Positions 41,532 to 48,804 of a DNA stretch of 64,000 nucleotides are shown in pieces. Source of the DNA: DAOLCO01 sp964612555 (GTDB lineage: Bacteria > Bdellovibrionota_C > UBA2361 > SZUA-149 > DAOLCO01). Under the pieces are notes generated by a model, which saw only the letters and a program-made list of their open reading frames with translations, did not search any database and was not told the origin of the DNA. Numbering within the stretch: the first letter of the stretch is position 1; each line of letters starts with the position of its first letter. Location: contig CAZTBW010000002.1 in the NCBI GenBank assembly GCA_964612555.1, positions 186,001-250,000 of the forward strand, in the 5' to 3' direction. Both the position numbers and the translations under genes were made by a program.

Positions 41532-42656
41532 TTACTCTGGTAACTCATCCAGATTATTCTCTGTAATAATTAAAGGCGTCGCCTGTTTAAAGGATTTTAA
41601 AAATTCTCCAAGTCCCTGCTTGTTTCTTGCTCTACTGAGCTTTACTTCTATTGCAATTGGTTTTTTATTTTTTTCCACAACAAAATCGACTTCAAGATTT
41701 CCTTTTCTCCAGTAATAAACTTTATCAAATCTTTTCAACAGTTCTGCCCCTACGTAAGATTCAAAAACAAAACCTCGCCACGATAAATCATCCGCAATCC
41801 TGTCTGCCGGGTTGAAGGCTGAGATGAGCGCGGGGCATAGTGGAATAATTTTTGGAGAACTGACCCTGCTACTGATTGTTTCAGGATTATATTTTCTGAG
41901 TTGCTTCAAGATAAACGCTTTTTCCAGGATTTCAAGATACCCCCTTATGGTAGATGTGTTTCCTCTTTCTTGCAGTTGTCCGAGAAATTTCTGATATGAT
42001 AATTCCTGTGCAGGGTGGCAGAGAGCAAGTTCAAGCGTTTGCCGAAACAGTGCAGGGTTAGCTATCTGGACGGAATTAAAAATATCAAGTGAAATAACAG
42101 GCTCTAAAACTGACATCCGAATAAAATCTGTCCACCGCCTGGTATCGTCTATCAATATAGAAGGTGCGGGATATCCTCCAAACTGCAAATACGTTTCCAA
42201 ATCCCAATTGAAAGATTTTTTACATTCTTCATAATCCCAATGTCTGCATTGATTAATTTCGAATCTGCCTGTTAAAGACTCTGTTAAACCTTTTCCTAAC
42301 ACCAGACTCGCAGAACCAAGTAAAACAACTCTTAAGTTTTTTTCATTCCTATCCTGATCAAAAAGCATTTTAACAACCTCAGACCAACGAGGAATTTTTT
42401 GAATTTCATCAAGAACCAGCAAGGTAGGCTTTGATAACTTTTTTCTTGCCCGCTCCCAATGAGAGATAATCCAATCAACATCCGGGGGACTTGGGAGATC
42501 AGCCGTTTCATAAACGCTGTTACCATCCCATCTATCAATTATCTGTTTAAGGGCTGTGGTCTTACCAACCTGTCTTGGACCAAGCACAACCTGCATAAAA
42601 GGGACATGATGAAGCAGCCTCTTCTCCAAATCATAGGTAAAATCTCTAATAATCAT
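41532..42656 (-). CDS. DUF4143/AAA_14-type ATPase, second copy
   Basis: 374 residues. Seen: Walker A GPRQVGKTTALKQII (about residues 27-41), Walker B LVLDEIQKIPRWSEV, sensor VVLLGSASLVLGKGLTESL, GGYPAPSIL, a winged-helix-like middle and C-terminal nuclease-fold pattern NLEVDFVVEKNKKPIAIEVKLS. Same architecture as the protein at 11.7-12.9 kb but clearly divergent, so not a recent duplicate. It sits on the opposite strand between the two flagellin genes, which form direct repeats on both sides of it. Role unknown. Confidence 0.88.
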   Translation of the reverse strand: MIIRDFTYDLEKRLLHHVPFMQVVLGPRQVGKTTALKQIIDRWDGNSVYETADLPSPPDVDWIISHWERARKKLSKPTLLVLDEIQKIPRWSEVVKMLFDQDRNEKNLRVVLLGSASLVLGKGLTESLTGRFEINQCRHWDYEECKKSFNWDLETYLQFGGYPAPSILIDDTRRWTDFIRMSVLEPVISLDIFNSVQIANPALFRQTLELALCHPAQELSYQKFLGQLQERGNTSTIRGYLEILEKAFILKQLRKYNPETISSRVSSPKIIPLCPALISAFNPADRIADDLSWRGFVFESYVGAELLKRFDKVYYWRKGNLEVDFVVEKNKKPIAIEVKLSRARNKQGLGEFLKSFKQATPLIITENNLDELPE

Positions 42657-42785
42657 AGACAGATATATGTGGTGGTTATATTTGAGAGATCTTACTCCTA
42701 AATTTGGAAGATGGCAATAGTAATTGTAAATTGATTATACATTGAAAAATAAGGGTTTTTAAGTCAGAAACCCCCGCTAAAACCC

Positions 42786-42813
42786 TCAAGTATGTAGTTG
42801 AGGAGGTCGATTT
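42786..42813 (+). promoter_or_regulatory. Sigma-28-like promoter for flagellin 2
   Basis: TCAAGTAT, 12 bases, GTCGATTT, nearly the same as the flagellin 1 site. If used, the leader is about 440 bases long and includes the tandem repeat and palindrome. Confidence 0.45.
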
Positions 42814-42876
42814 TTAAAGGGTAAGTGTTTGTTGCGCTTATGGTTTTAGAAACTGCAAGACCACAGAACAGGTTTT

Positions 42877-42906
42877 GTACAAGGAAGTATGCAGTACAAG
42901 GATGAG
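42877..42906 (+). promoter_or_regulatory. Paired CsrA-type sites, flagellin 2 leader
   Basis: GTACAAGGAAG (42877-42887) and GTACAAGGATGAG (42894-42906). Both match the RUACARGGA core of the CsrA consensus fully, 17 bases apart start to start as in flagellin 1. A further AAAAAGGATGC lies at 42938. In this gene the sites are far (about 360 bases) from the start codon because of the later insertion. Confidence 0.6.
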
Positions 42907-42973
42907 TAGTAATTCATTCTTCATTCAGTTTTTTTCAAAAAGGATGCTTGCGTCCTGCCGTGTTCGTGCGCCA

Positions 42974-43029
42974 CAATCACCAATCACCAATCACCAATCA
43001 CCAATCACCAATCACCAATCACCAATCAC
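42974..43029. repeat. Tandem repeat, eight units of CAATCAC
   Basis: Eight exact 7-base units inside the leader of flagellin 2, then TGATTGCTGATTG, which can pair with the last unit. Copy number of such repeats often varies by slippage; the unit is not a multiple of a coding step here because the region is untranslated. Confidence 0.95.
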
Positions 43030-43072
43030 TGATTGCTGATTGTTTGTTGTGGTTGTTGGTAGTGCCTGCTTG

Positions 43073-43159
43073 GGCGGGGGATGTTTTTGTTTATTTTGCT
43101 CAAATGGCTCCCTTCGGTCCGCTTGAGTTTTCGCAAAACAAACAAAAACATCCCCCGCC
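43073..43159. repeat. Long palindromic element, copy 4 (short-loop type)
   Basis: Arms 43073-43099 and 43133-43159 pair at 26 of 27 positions (left arm starts GGCGGGGGATGTTTTTGTTT). Loop CTCAAATGGCTCCCTTCGGT plus CCGCTTGAGTTTTC is the same as in copy 2, as are the flanks TGCTTGGG and CGTGCCTTTGGTGT. Sits within the flagellin 2 leader. Confidence 0.9.
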
Positions 43160-43261
43160 ACCCGATCGTGCCTTTGGTGTCTTGTTCCGACTATGTTTAA
43201 TAACAACAGGTGGGGGCTTGCCCCCCGAAGCACCCTTCCTGGGGCGAAGGGGGGGTGTCTC

Positions 43262-45319
43262 ATGAGTAGACTCTCTCTTACTACAAACATCGCATCTATG
43301 AACGCTCAGAGAAATTTTACTCGAGCGAGTAAAGATCTTGAAACTTCTTTCAGCAGACTCTCAAGTGGGATGAGGATAAACCGTGTATCGGATGATGCAG
43401 CGGGGCTTTCTGTTTCTTCTCTTCTTAATGCAGATAGGGCAGTGCTTGCTCAAGGGATTCGCAACTTGAATGATGGGATCAGTTATTTAAATATTGCAGA
43501 AGGTGGGATTACAGAGCTTACGAATATCATGTTTCGTATTCAGGAGATTGCGGAGCAGAGTGCAAATGGGACTTTGAGTAATGATCAGAGGAAGCCGCTT
43601 CAGGATGAGGTTACGGCTTTGCAGAATGAGTATAATCGAATCATTCATAGTACCAGGTTTAATGACATGAAGTTGCTAACTGGTGTTAATACCTTAGTGA
43701 ATCTTCAGGGTGGTTACGGGATTGCTGGGGGATTAGCGGTTCAGATTGGGAGTGCGTTGGTAAGTGATGCCTATGGAGATTTAACGGCAGGGGAGACTAT
43801 AAGAGTCAGTACTGCCAGTAATGGAAGTCAGGGGAATGGAAACAGTAATTGGGGAGAGATCAGTGCAGATGGAAATTTTATTGTTTTTTACTCTCAGAGT
43901 TCTAATTTGATTTCTGGAGTATCAGGTACTCAGGTCTATAGAAAGAATCTTGTTAATGGTGCATTGGAATTGATAAGTAGTAATAGTTCTGGGGTGCAGG
44001 GTAATGGTATTAGTGATACTCTTGCCAGTATCAGCGCAGATAACCGCTATGTAGTGTTTGCTAGTACTTCTGATAATCTGGTTACAGGAGTAAGTGGATC
44101 GCAGATTTATATCAAAGATACATTAACGGGTGATTTATCACTTGTGAGCAGCAATGCGAACGGTATTTCTGGAAATGGTACGAGTAGGACATCAGAGATA
44201 AGTGCTAATGGTAGATTTGTGGTTTTTAGTTCTGATTCCGATAATTTAATTGCTGGTGTTACAGGTATGCAGGCGTATGTAAAAGATCTTGTAACAGGTG
44301 ATATAAGACTAGCCAGTAGTAACGCTGATGGTGTTTTTGCTAATCATATAGAATCTCCTTTTAAAGAGCTTACAATCTCATCTGATGGTCGTTACGTAAC
44401 ATTCAGAGCCAACACGAATGAGGGGCTTCTTCCTGGTGTGTCAGGACACCATATATATCGTAAAGATATGGAGACTGGTACACTACAGGTAGTAAGTACT
44501 TCAGCGGATGGAACTTTAGCAAACGGTGTGAATAATTACGGGCATGTTTCTGATGATGGTAGGTATTTAGTATTTACTTCAACGGCTAATAACTTACAAA
44601 CTGGAGTTTCAGGTACTCAAATTTATCGTAAAGACATGGAAACTGGGGAAGTAGTACTGGTCAGTAGTGATAGCGAAGGAAATCCAGGTAGTGGAGGTGT
44701 CACCATAAGACCGCAGATCAGTGCTAATGGAAGATACGTTGTTTTCAGGTCAACTCACACTAATTATGTAGATGGGGTAAGTACGCAACAATTTTATAGA
44801 AAGGATATTGAAACTGGAGAACTGTTATTAGTAAGTCGAAGTACTGATGGTTCAACAAATGGTATTTTTAGCGGGGAAGGTGCTTTTATGTCTGCTGATG
44901 GTAGTCGAATTGTATTCAGCAGTAATCAGGCTTTGGTTGGGGATGACACCAATGGTGTAGTGGATATTTATATGAGGATTATAAAAAATCCTGGTGTACA
45001 GGAAATGGAAGGTATGGTTGTTTCTAACCAGGCAAGCGCAGGTGTTACCCTTACTCTTTCAAAACAACGGCTTGAAGCTCTAAACCTTGCCCGTGCAGGT
45101 ATTGGTGCGTCAAGCTCAAGAATCGGCACCGCCATTTCAAACCTTTCAACCATGACCCAAAACTTCGCAAGTGCAGCATCCCAGATTACGGATACTGATG
45201 TAGCAGAAGAGTCTGCAAAACTTGCGGCAAGTCAGATACTCCAACAAGCGGGTGCCGCTGTGCTTTCACAGGCAAACTTGCAACCGCAGCTAGTGCTTAG
45301 GTTATTAAAAAATATCTAG
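43262..45319 (+). CDS. Flagellin 2 with inserted seven-repeat PD40/TolB-like beta-propeller
   Basis: 685 residues. Start at ATG 43262 because MSRLSLTTNIASMNAQRNF matches flagellin 1 from its first residue and GAAGGGGGGG lies upstream; the longer frame from 43193 crosses repeat sequence. The N- (1-176) and C-terminal (about 580-685) flagellin domains are nearly the same as in flagellin 1, but the seven propeller repeats (about 177-572) are much more divergent: e.g. ISADGNFIVFYSQSSNL, VSDDGRYLVFTSTANNL, ISANGRYVVFRSTHTNY. The last repeat keeps DDTNGVVDIYMR, a calcium-loop-like phrase common in secreted PD40 proteins. Ends QPQLVLRLLKNI. Confidence 0.93.
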   Translation: MSRLSLTTNIASMNAQRNFTRASKDLETSFSRLSSGMRINRVSDDAAGLSVSSLLNADRAVLAQGIRNLNDGISYLNIAEGGITELTNIMFRIQEIAEQSANGTLSNDQRKPLQDEVTALQNEYNRIIHSTRFNDMKLLTGVNTLVNLQGGYGIAGGLAVQIGSALVSDAYGDLTAGETIRVSTASNGSQGNGNSNWGEISADGNFIVFYSQSSNLISGVSGTQVYRKNLVNGALELISSNSSGVQGNGISDTLASISADNRYVVFASTSDNLVTGVSGSQIYIKDTLTGDLSLVSSNANGISGNGTSRTSEISANGRFVVFSSDSDNLIAGVTGMQAYVKDLVTGDIRLASSNADGVFANHIESPFKELTISSDGRYVTFRANTNEGLLPGVSGHHIYRKDMETGTLQVVSTSADGTLANGVNNYGHVSDDGRYLVFTSTANNLQTGVSGTQIYRKDMETGEVVLVSSDSEGNPGSGGVTIRPQISANGRYVVFRSTHTNYVDGVSTQQFYRKDIETGELLLVSRSTDGSTNGIFSGEGAFMSADGSRIVFSSNQALVGDDTNGVVDIYMRIIKNPGVQEMEGMVVSNQASAGVTLTLSKQRLEALNLARAGIGASSSRIGTAISNLSTMTQNFASAASQITDTDVAEESAKLAASQILQQAGAAVLSQANLQPQLVLRLLKNI

Positions 45320-45335
45320 GTACGTAGGTGTCCCC

Positions 45336-46439
45336 CTACAAAAAACGCATTTTTCGTATGTTTGCGATTCGTTTTCCGAAGCCACTTTGTACTACACAAT
45401 CAGCTTCGAGCCATTTTGTTACGCTGCTTGATTTTGCGCGGACGATGATTTTAAAGTTGGTACTGGAAACGGTGGTTACTTTGGATAGATTTACAGAACC
45501 CTGTACCATGCTCTGAAGTTCTTCAGTGGTGAGCCACTGAATGCTTCTTTGCTGGATAACTCTCATAAGCTCGTCCTGGGAAAAACCAATTACTTGAAGT
45601 ACCAGGGGAGGGGCAGTGTTGACATTGATTTTATAGTCAGAAGTCATACCGGTACGAACAAAAGGGGCAAGGCGCTGAAGAAAGGGATTGGTAAAACCAG
45701 GTACCCGTGCAAGCTCATCAAGAGACTGGAGAGACCTGTTAAGGAACATATGTTGCATGCCGGGTCTCTCAACTCCCTGGGCAGGAAAGTGAGGACTTGA
45801 AAAAGCTTGAGCATCATGATCAATCCAGTCATGGAGAACCGCAACCTGCTGCTGAGGAGAAAAAACTGTCCCACCAAGAGTCCTCACATTGGGATCCTGG
45901 AAAGAATCACCTGAAGTAGTGGCTATATCTGCTCCATGACCAAGCTGCGTAAACAGTTCTGAGAGACTGAACTTCCAGAAATCAGAAACATTGGTAACAT
46001 CCCCTGTGCCATCTCCACCAATGGGAGCACCAGTGCCGGGACTGCTCTGTACCCCGGCAATTGCATTCAGATTAATTTTTCCGCCCTCATCAAAAATCTG
46101 AACCCGAATCTCACCCAGAAATCCGGGTATAGGGAGGGAAGGCATGGAGTTTAAAATCTGCCAGGGTTTTACAGGCATGCTCGGGTCATCAGGCATCTCC
46201 AGAGTGCTTATGGCAAGAGTGACCCCGGACTTTGCAGCATATTCAGCTTCTAAACCACTTGTAATCGCACGACTGCGCTTGAGAAATGAAAATGTGTCTG
46301 CAGTAAAGGCAGTAACCAGAATGGTGGCAAGAGATATTACAAAAATAACCATTAGAAGAGCAAAACCAGACTGGTCTGGGAGAGAAGGGGAATCGTTCTT
46401 GCTGCTTGGGAGAGGAATGTTTTTGTCTCTTTTGCTCAA
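45336..46439 (-). CDS. gspK: Type II secretion minor pseudopilin GspK, start inside a repeat element
   Basis: Tip pseudopilin of the type II secretion system. 367 residues: prepilin-type leader ending SG before FALLMVIFVISLATILVTAF, no Glu at position 5 as is normal for GspK, then NLNAIAGV, the helical SAM-like domain (LSELFTQLG, VAVLHDWIDHD, FLNRSLQSLDELARVPGF) and INVNTAPPLVLQVIGF. No other gsp gene is nearby. The only in-frame start before the hydrophobic segment is TTG at 46439, which lies just inside palindrome copy 5, so the leader MSKRDKNIPLPSS is encoded by repeat sequence. Either the element created a usable start or the gene has lost its own. Confidence 0.85.
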   Translation of the reverse strand: MSKRDKNIPLPSSKNDSPSLPDQSGFALLMVIFVISLATILVTAFTADTFSFLKRSRAITSGLEAEYAAKSGVTLAISTLEMPDDPSMPVKPWQILNSMPSLPIPGFLGEIRVQIFDEGGKINLNAIAGVQSSPGTGAPIGGDGTGDVTNVSDFWKFSLSELFTQLGHGADIATTSGDSFQDPNVRTLGGTVFSPQQQVAVLHDWIDHDAQAFSSPHFPAQGVERPGMQHMFLNRSLQSLDELARVPGFTNPFLQRLAPFVRTGMTSDYKINVNTAPPLVLQVIGFSQDELMRVIQQRSIQWLTTEELQSMVQGSVNLSKVTTVSSTNFKIIVRAKSSSVTKWLEADCVVQSGFGKRIANIRKMRFL

Positions 46440-46562
46440 ATGGCTCCCTCGGGACGGTTGTTTGTTGATGTATTGAACGGTCTACTTGCCCTCAGTCCGT
46501 CCCGCCTTGAGTTTCGTCGAAAGGTTGAGTTTTCGCAAAACAGACAAAAACATTCCTCTCCC
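46408..46562. repeat. Long palindromic element, copy 5 (intermediate loop)
   Basis: Arms 46408-46435 and 46535-46562 pair at 27 of 28 positions (left arm starts GGGAGAGGAATGTTTTTGTC). Compared with copy 2, position changes in the left arm (GTAATG to GGAATG) are matched by changes in the right (CATTAC to CATTCC). The loop holds an extra perfect 8-bp stem CGGGACGG/CCGTCCCG and the shared CTCAGTCCG and GCCTTGAG phrases. Confidence 0.9.
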
Positions 46563-46618
46563 CCCGTTCGCCCCTGCGGATGATTCGGGAGGAGAGTGTT
46601 ATACTACTATGCTGAAAA

Positions 46619-47206
46619 CTATTGCTTTCCTTTCAGATAGTTCTCAATGCTGTCAAGATCAAGCGCTTCAGCGATTGCCTTTAAGTCAGCAGTGCCGGAC
46701 TCTTTTCTTAAGGTGATCATGCTTCCTCCATCAAGAAAAAGAGTCATTTCTTCACCTTCATTCATAAGGTTTGCAGTTCTTCCCTTGATTCTCATACTTT
46801 GCTGCCCGGGTTGTTGTCCGAACATTGCAGCCATTTGACCAAGTGCCGCAAGTCCTCCAAGACCGGCTCCTGCCCCTCCACCGCTTCCACCTTGAAGCTC
46901 AAGTCGCACTCGTGCTCCTTCCTTTGTGTAATTTCTACCGATGCTGGTAAGACCCATTGCGGAGTTAATCTCAGCTTTTTCTCCGGTGAACCCTGAAATA
47001 GTGTCCGGAAGAAGGCTGGAAAGTTTCTGGTTATACTTTTGATCAAGCTCCTTTTTCGCCCATGAAAGTTCTTCAAGCGCCTTTGCGTAATTCCCTTCGG
47101 CTGCATAGGTGTTTACCTTTTCAAGAATGCTCTTCAGATCATCCGCAAGCGCTGCGTTTGCAAGAAGGAAAACACTAGCGGCAAGTAATAAAGATTTTTT
47201 ATACAT
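46619..47206 (-). CDS. Small secreted (periplasmic) protein of unknown function
   Basis: 195 residues from ATG 47206, which has AAGGGAG before it; the frame to 47233 has no support. Signal peptide MYKKSLLLAASVFLLANAALA, cleavage before DDLKSI. Then a helical tetratrico-like segment (YAAEGNYAKALEELSWAKKEL), a domain resembling ISGFTGEKAEINSAMGLTSIGR, a Gly/Ala-rich linker and a C-terminal beta part (MTLFLDGGSMITLRK). I do not recognise the family with certainty. Alone, with menA upstream. Confidence 0.75.
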   Translation of the reverse strand: MYKKSLLLAASVFLLANAALADDLKSILEKVNTYAAEGNYAKALEELSWAKKELDQKYNQKLSSLLPDTISGFTGEKAEINSAMGLTSIGRNYTKEGARVRLELQGGSGGGAGAGLGGLAALGQMAAMFGQQPGQQSMRIKGRTANLMNEGEEMTLFLDGGSMITLRKESGTADLKAIAEALDLDSIENYLKGKQ

Positions 47207-47293
47207 ATTTTCTCCCTTTATTGTTTTAGACATATGTCAGGTACTACCAGTGACATCAGGTTACGCCATATTAAAATAACGTAACTCTTATTC

Positions 47294-48211
47294 TTATAAT
47301 AGAACGAGGATACTTAATATAAGCGAAAAAATAAACAGATGGGAACCGGTGAGTGGTAGAAGTTTATTAAAATCATCACCTTTCTCTGCTTTTAAAAATT
47401 TCCAGAAAACATAAAAGCTTAGAAGAGAATTAAGAGAGATCAGTACTGTGTAATTTGAAATTTCAGTAAATAAAGGAGTGATCAGGACTGCTGCATACGC
47501 AAAAAACAGGCAGGTTCCAAATTCAAAAGTAGCAAAATCTCTGCCATAGCGTGCGGCTAATGTTCGTTTTCCGGTGGTTCGATCTTCCCCGATATCTCTT
47601 GTGTTATTAACTATAAGAATTGCCGTAGCCAGAAATCCACAGGCAGTACCGAGAAGAAATGCTTCCAGCGAAAATTCTTTTAAGAGCAAATACTCTGTAC
47701 CCATGACAGCTACAGGACCAAAAAAAATCAGAACAAATAATTCACCTAATCCGTTATGGGCAAGAGGATAAGGTCCCGCGGTGTACGCATAGGCACCAAG
47801 AATAGAAAGAAGTCCAATCACTAAAACAGGGATGCCGCCGAAATATACCAGAATCGACCCCAGTGCGAGAATGATACCGGTAAGGATCTTTATTGCTGAT
47901 GCCATTTTCTGTTCGCTCACCTTTCCCGAAAAGACCACTCGTTCAGGTCCGGTGCGGAGCTTTGTATCGCTCCCCTTTTTGAAATCCCAGAGATCATTCA
48001 CGTAGTTCGTAAGTACCTGGATAAGCATCGCGGTGATCAGTATGAGAAGAGCGACCGTGCACATGCTGAAGGTGCAGGAAGAAGTTTTTAAGGGAGTTTT
48101 TGAGATGGCAATCCCGATACCTATCAGTACGGGACTGATACTTGCGGTAAGTGTCTTGGGTCGTGCCGCCGTTATGAGCGGACTAATCAAATCGTGAGGC
48201 ACCCATCTCAT
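47294..48211 (-). CDS. menA: 1,4-dihydroxy-2-naphthoate polyprenyltransferase (UbiA family)
   Basis: Integral membrane prenyltransferase for menaquinone. 305 residues with about eight membrane segments. Seen: AARPKTLTASISPVLIG, first Asp motif NYVNDLWDFKKGSD, GPERVVFSGKVS, and second motif NNTRDIGEDRTTGKRTLAAR, which fit MenA better than UbiA or CyoE. The ATG at 48211 overlaps the preceding gene's end by 29 bases; a TTG at 48190 would reduce this. Suggests menaquinone-based respiration. Confidence 0.9.
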   Translation of the reverse strand: MRWVPHDLISPLITAARPKTLTASISPVLIGIGIAISKTPLKTSSCTFSMCTVALLILITAMLIQVLTNYVNDLWDFKKGSDTKLRTGPERVVFSGKVSEQKMASAIKILTGIILALGSILVYFGGIPVLVIGLLSILGAYAYTAGPYPLAHNGLGELFVLIFFGPVAVMGTEYLLLKEFSLEAFLLGTACGFLATAILIVNNTRDIGEDRTTGKRTLAARYGRDFATFEFGTCLFFAYAAVLITPLFTEISNYTVLISLNSLLSFYVFWKFLKAEKGDDFNKLLPLTGSHLFIFSLILSILVLL

Positions 48212-48701
48212 CGTTTACAATACGAGGTCTGCTGTGTTTACTCTGATTGATTTCTTCTATGTATAGGGGAGAACATGACATGCTGAGTACCGCATTACAC
48301 GCAAGTTCGATGCAGAGTAAATCACGGGGTCCAAGCTTGATTCTTCTTCTCTCATCCTCGCTCCTTCCAGAAACTATTCTAAGCCAGCTCGTTTCCTCTC
48401 CAGTAAGCGCCCCCTGTGCCCCCTTTGGTTTGTCACGATATAATTTTATAAGAATGTCACCACTGTCATCTCTGATGATCACGTTTTCGTCCAGTGATTC
48501 CACTCCATAAAGAAACGCACGTGCGGTTGCCCAGATTCCACCAACGGCTTCAATGGGAACAGAGATTCTGCATGCACCCGGTGAATCCGGTGCAGGTTCG
48601 TTATTAACATTGGGGATATACCAGAATATAAGCCCGGTAGCTTCAGGAATCAGTTGTAACCTTCCAAATGATTTTGCGATTGTAAAATGCATTCCGTTCA
48701 T
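48183..48701 (-). CDS. Hypothetical protein overlapping menA
   Basis: Not recognised. 172 residues, no signal peptide or membrane segment. A beta-rich start (FTIAKSFGRLQLIPEATGLIFWYIP), a middle IRDDSGDILIKLYRDKPKG and a C-terminal part LGPRDLLCIELACNAVLSMSC. The 29-base overlap with menA suggests translational coupling. The paired appearance may be a lineage feature; function unknown. Confidence 0.65.
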   Translation of the reverse strand: MNGMHFTIAKSFGRLQLIPEATGLIFWYIPNVNNEPAPDSPGACRISVPIEAVGGIWATARAFLYGVESLDENVIIRDDSGDILIKLYRDKPKGAQGALTGEETSWLRIVSGRSEDERRRIKLGPRDLLCIELACNAVLSMSCSPLYIEEINQSKHSRPRIVNDEMGASRFD

Positions 48702-48804
48702 ACTATTAAAACCCTCTTCTTCATTATTACTGTTTCTTCAAGCTTTGGGACGAGTTCGTTCCAAAGCGTTTTTTATACTATAAATTTTATTTTTGTCCTA
48801 GCCT

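Larger units (their letters stand above)
42657..43261. other. Flagellin 2 promoter, leader and inserted repeats
   Basis: Up to about 42960 this matches the leader of flagellin 1: promoter block, wobble-conserved hairpin CAAGACC/GGTTTTG (42855-42877) and GGA sites. Then comes sequence absent from flagellin 1: eight CAATCAC units, a small hairpin CAATCACTGATTG, long palindrome copy 4 and a G-rich stretch GGGGGCTTGCCCCCCGAAGC. The ribosome site GAAGGGGGGG stands just before ATG 43262. Confidence 0.75.

Noticed and set aside
42974..43029. CRISPR array
   Set aside because: The units are 7 bases long with no spacers and no cas genes nearby; it is a simple tandem repeat.
42948..43290. Open frames on both strands across the flagellin 2 leader
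   Set aside because: They arise from the CAATCAC repeat and the palindrome; composition is repetitive and no ribosome site or family is seen.
46486..46716. Open frames through palindrome copy 5 and downstream
   Set aside because: Shadow of repeat sequence and of the gene on the minus strand.
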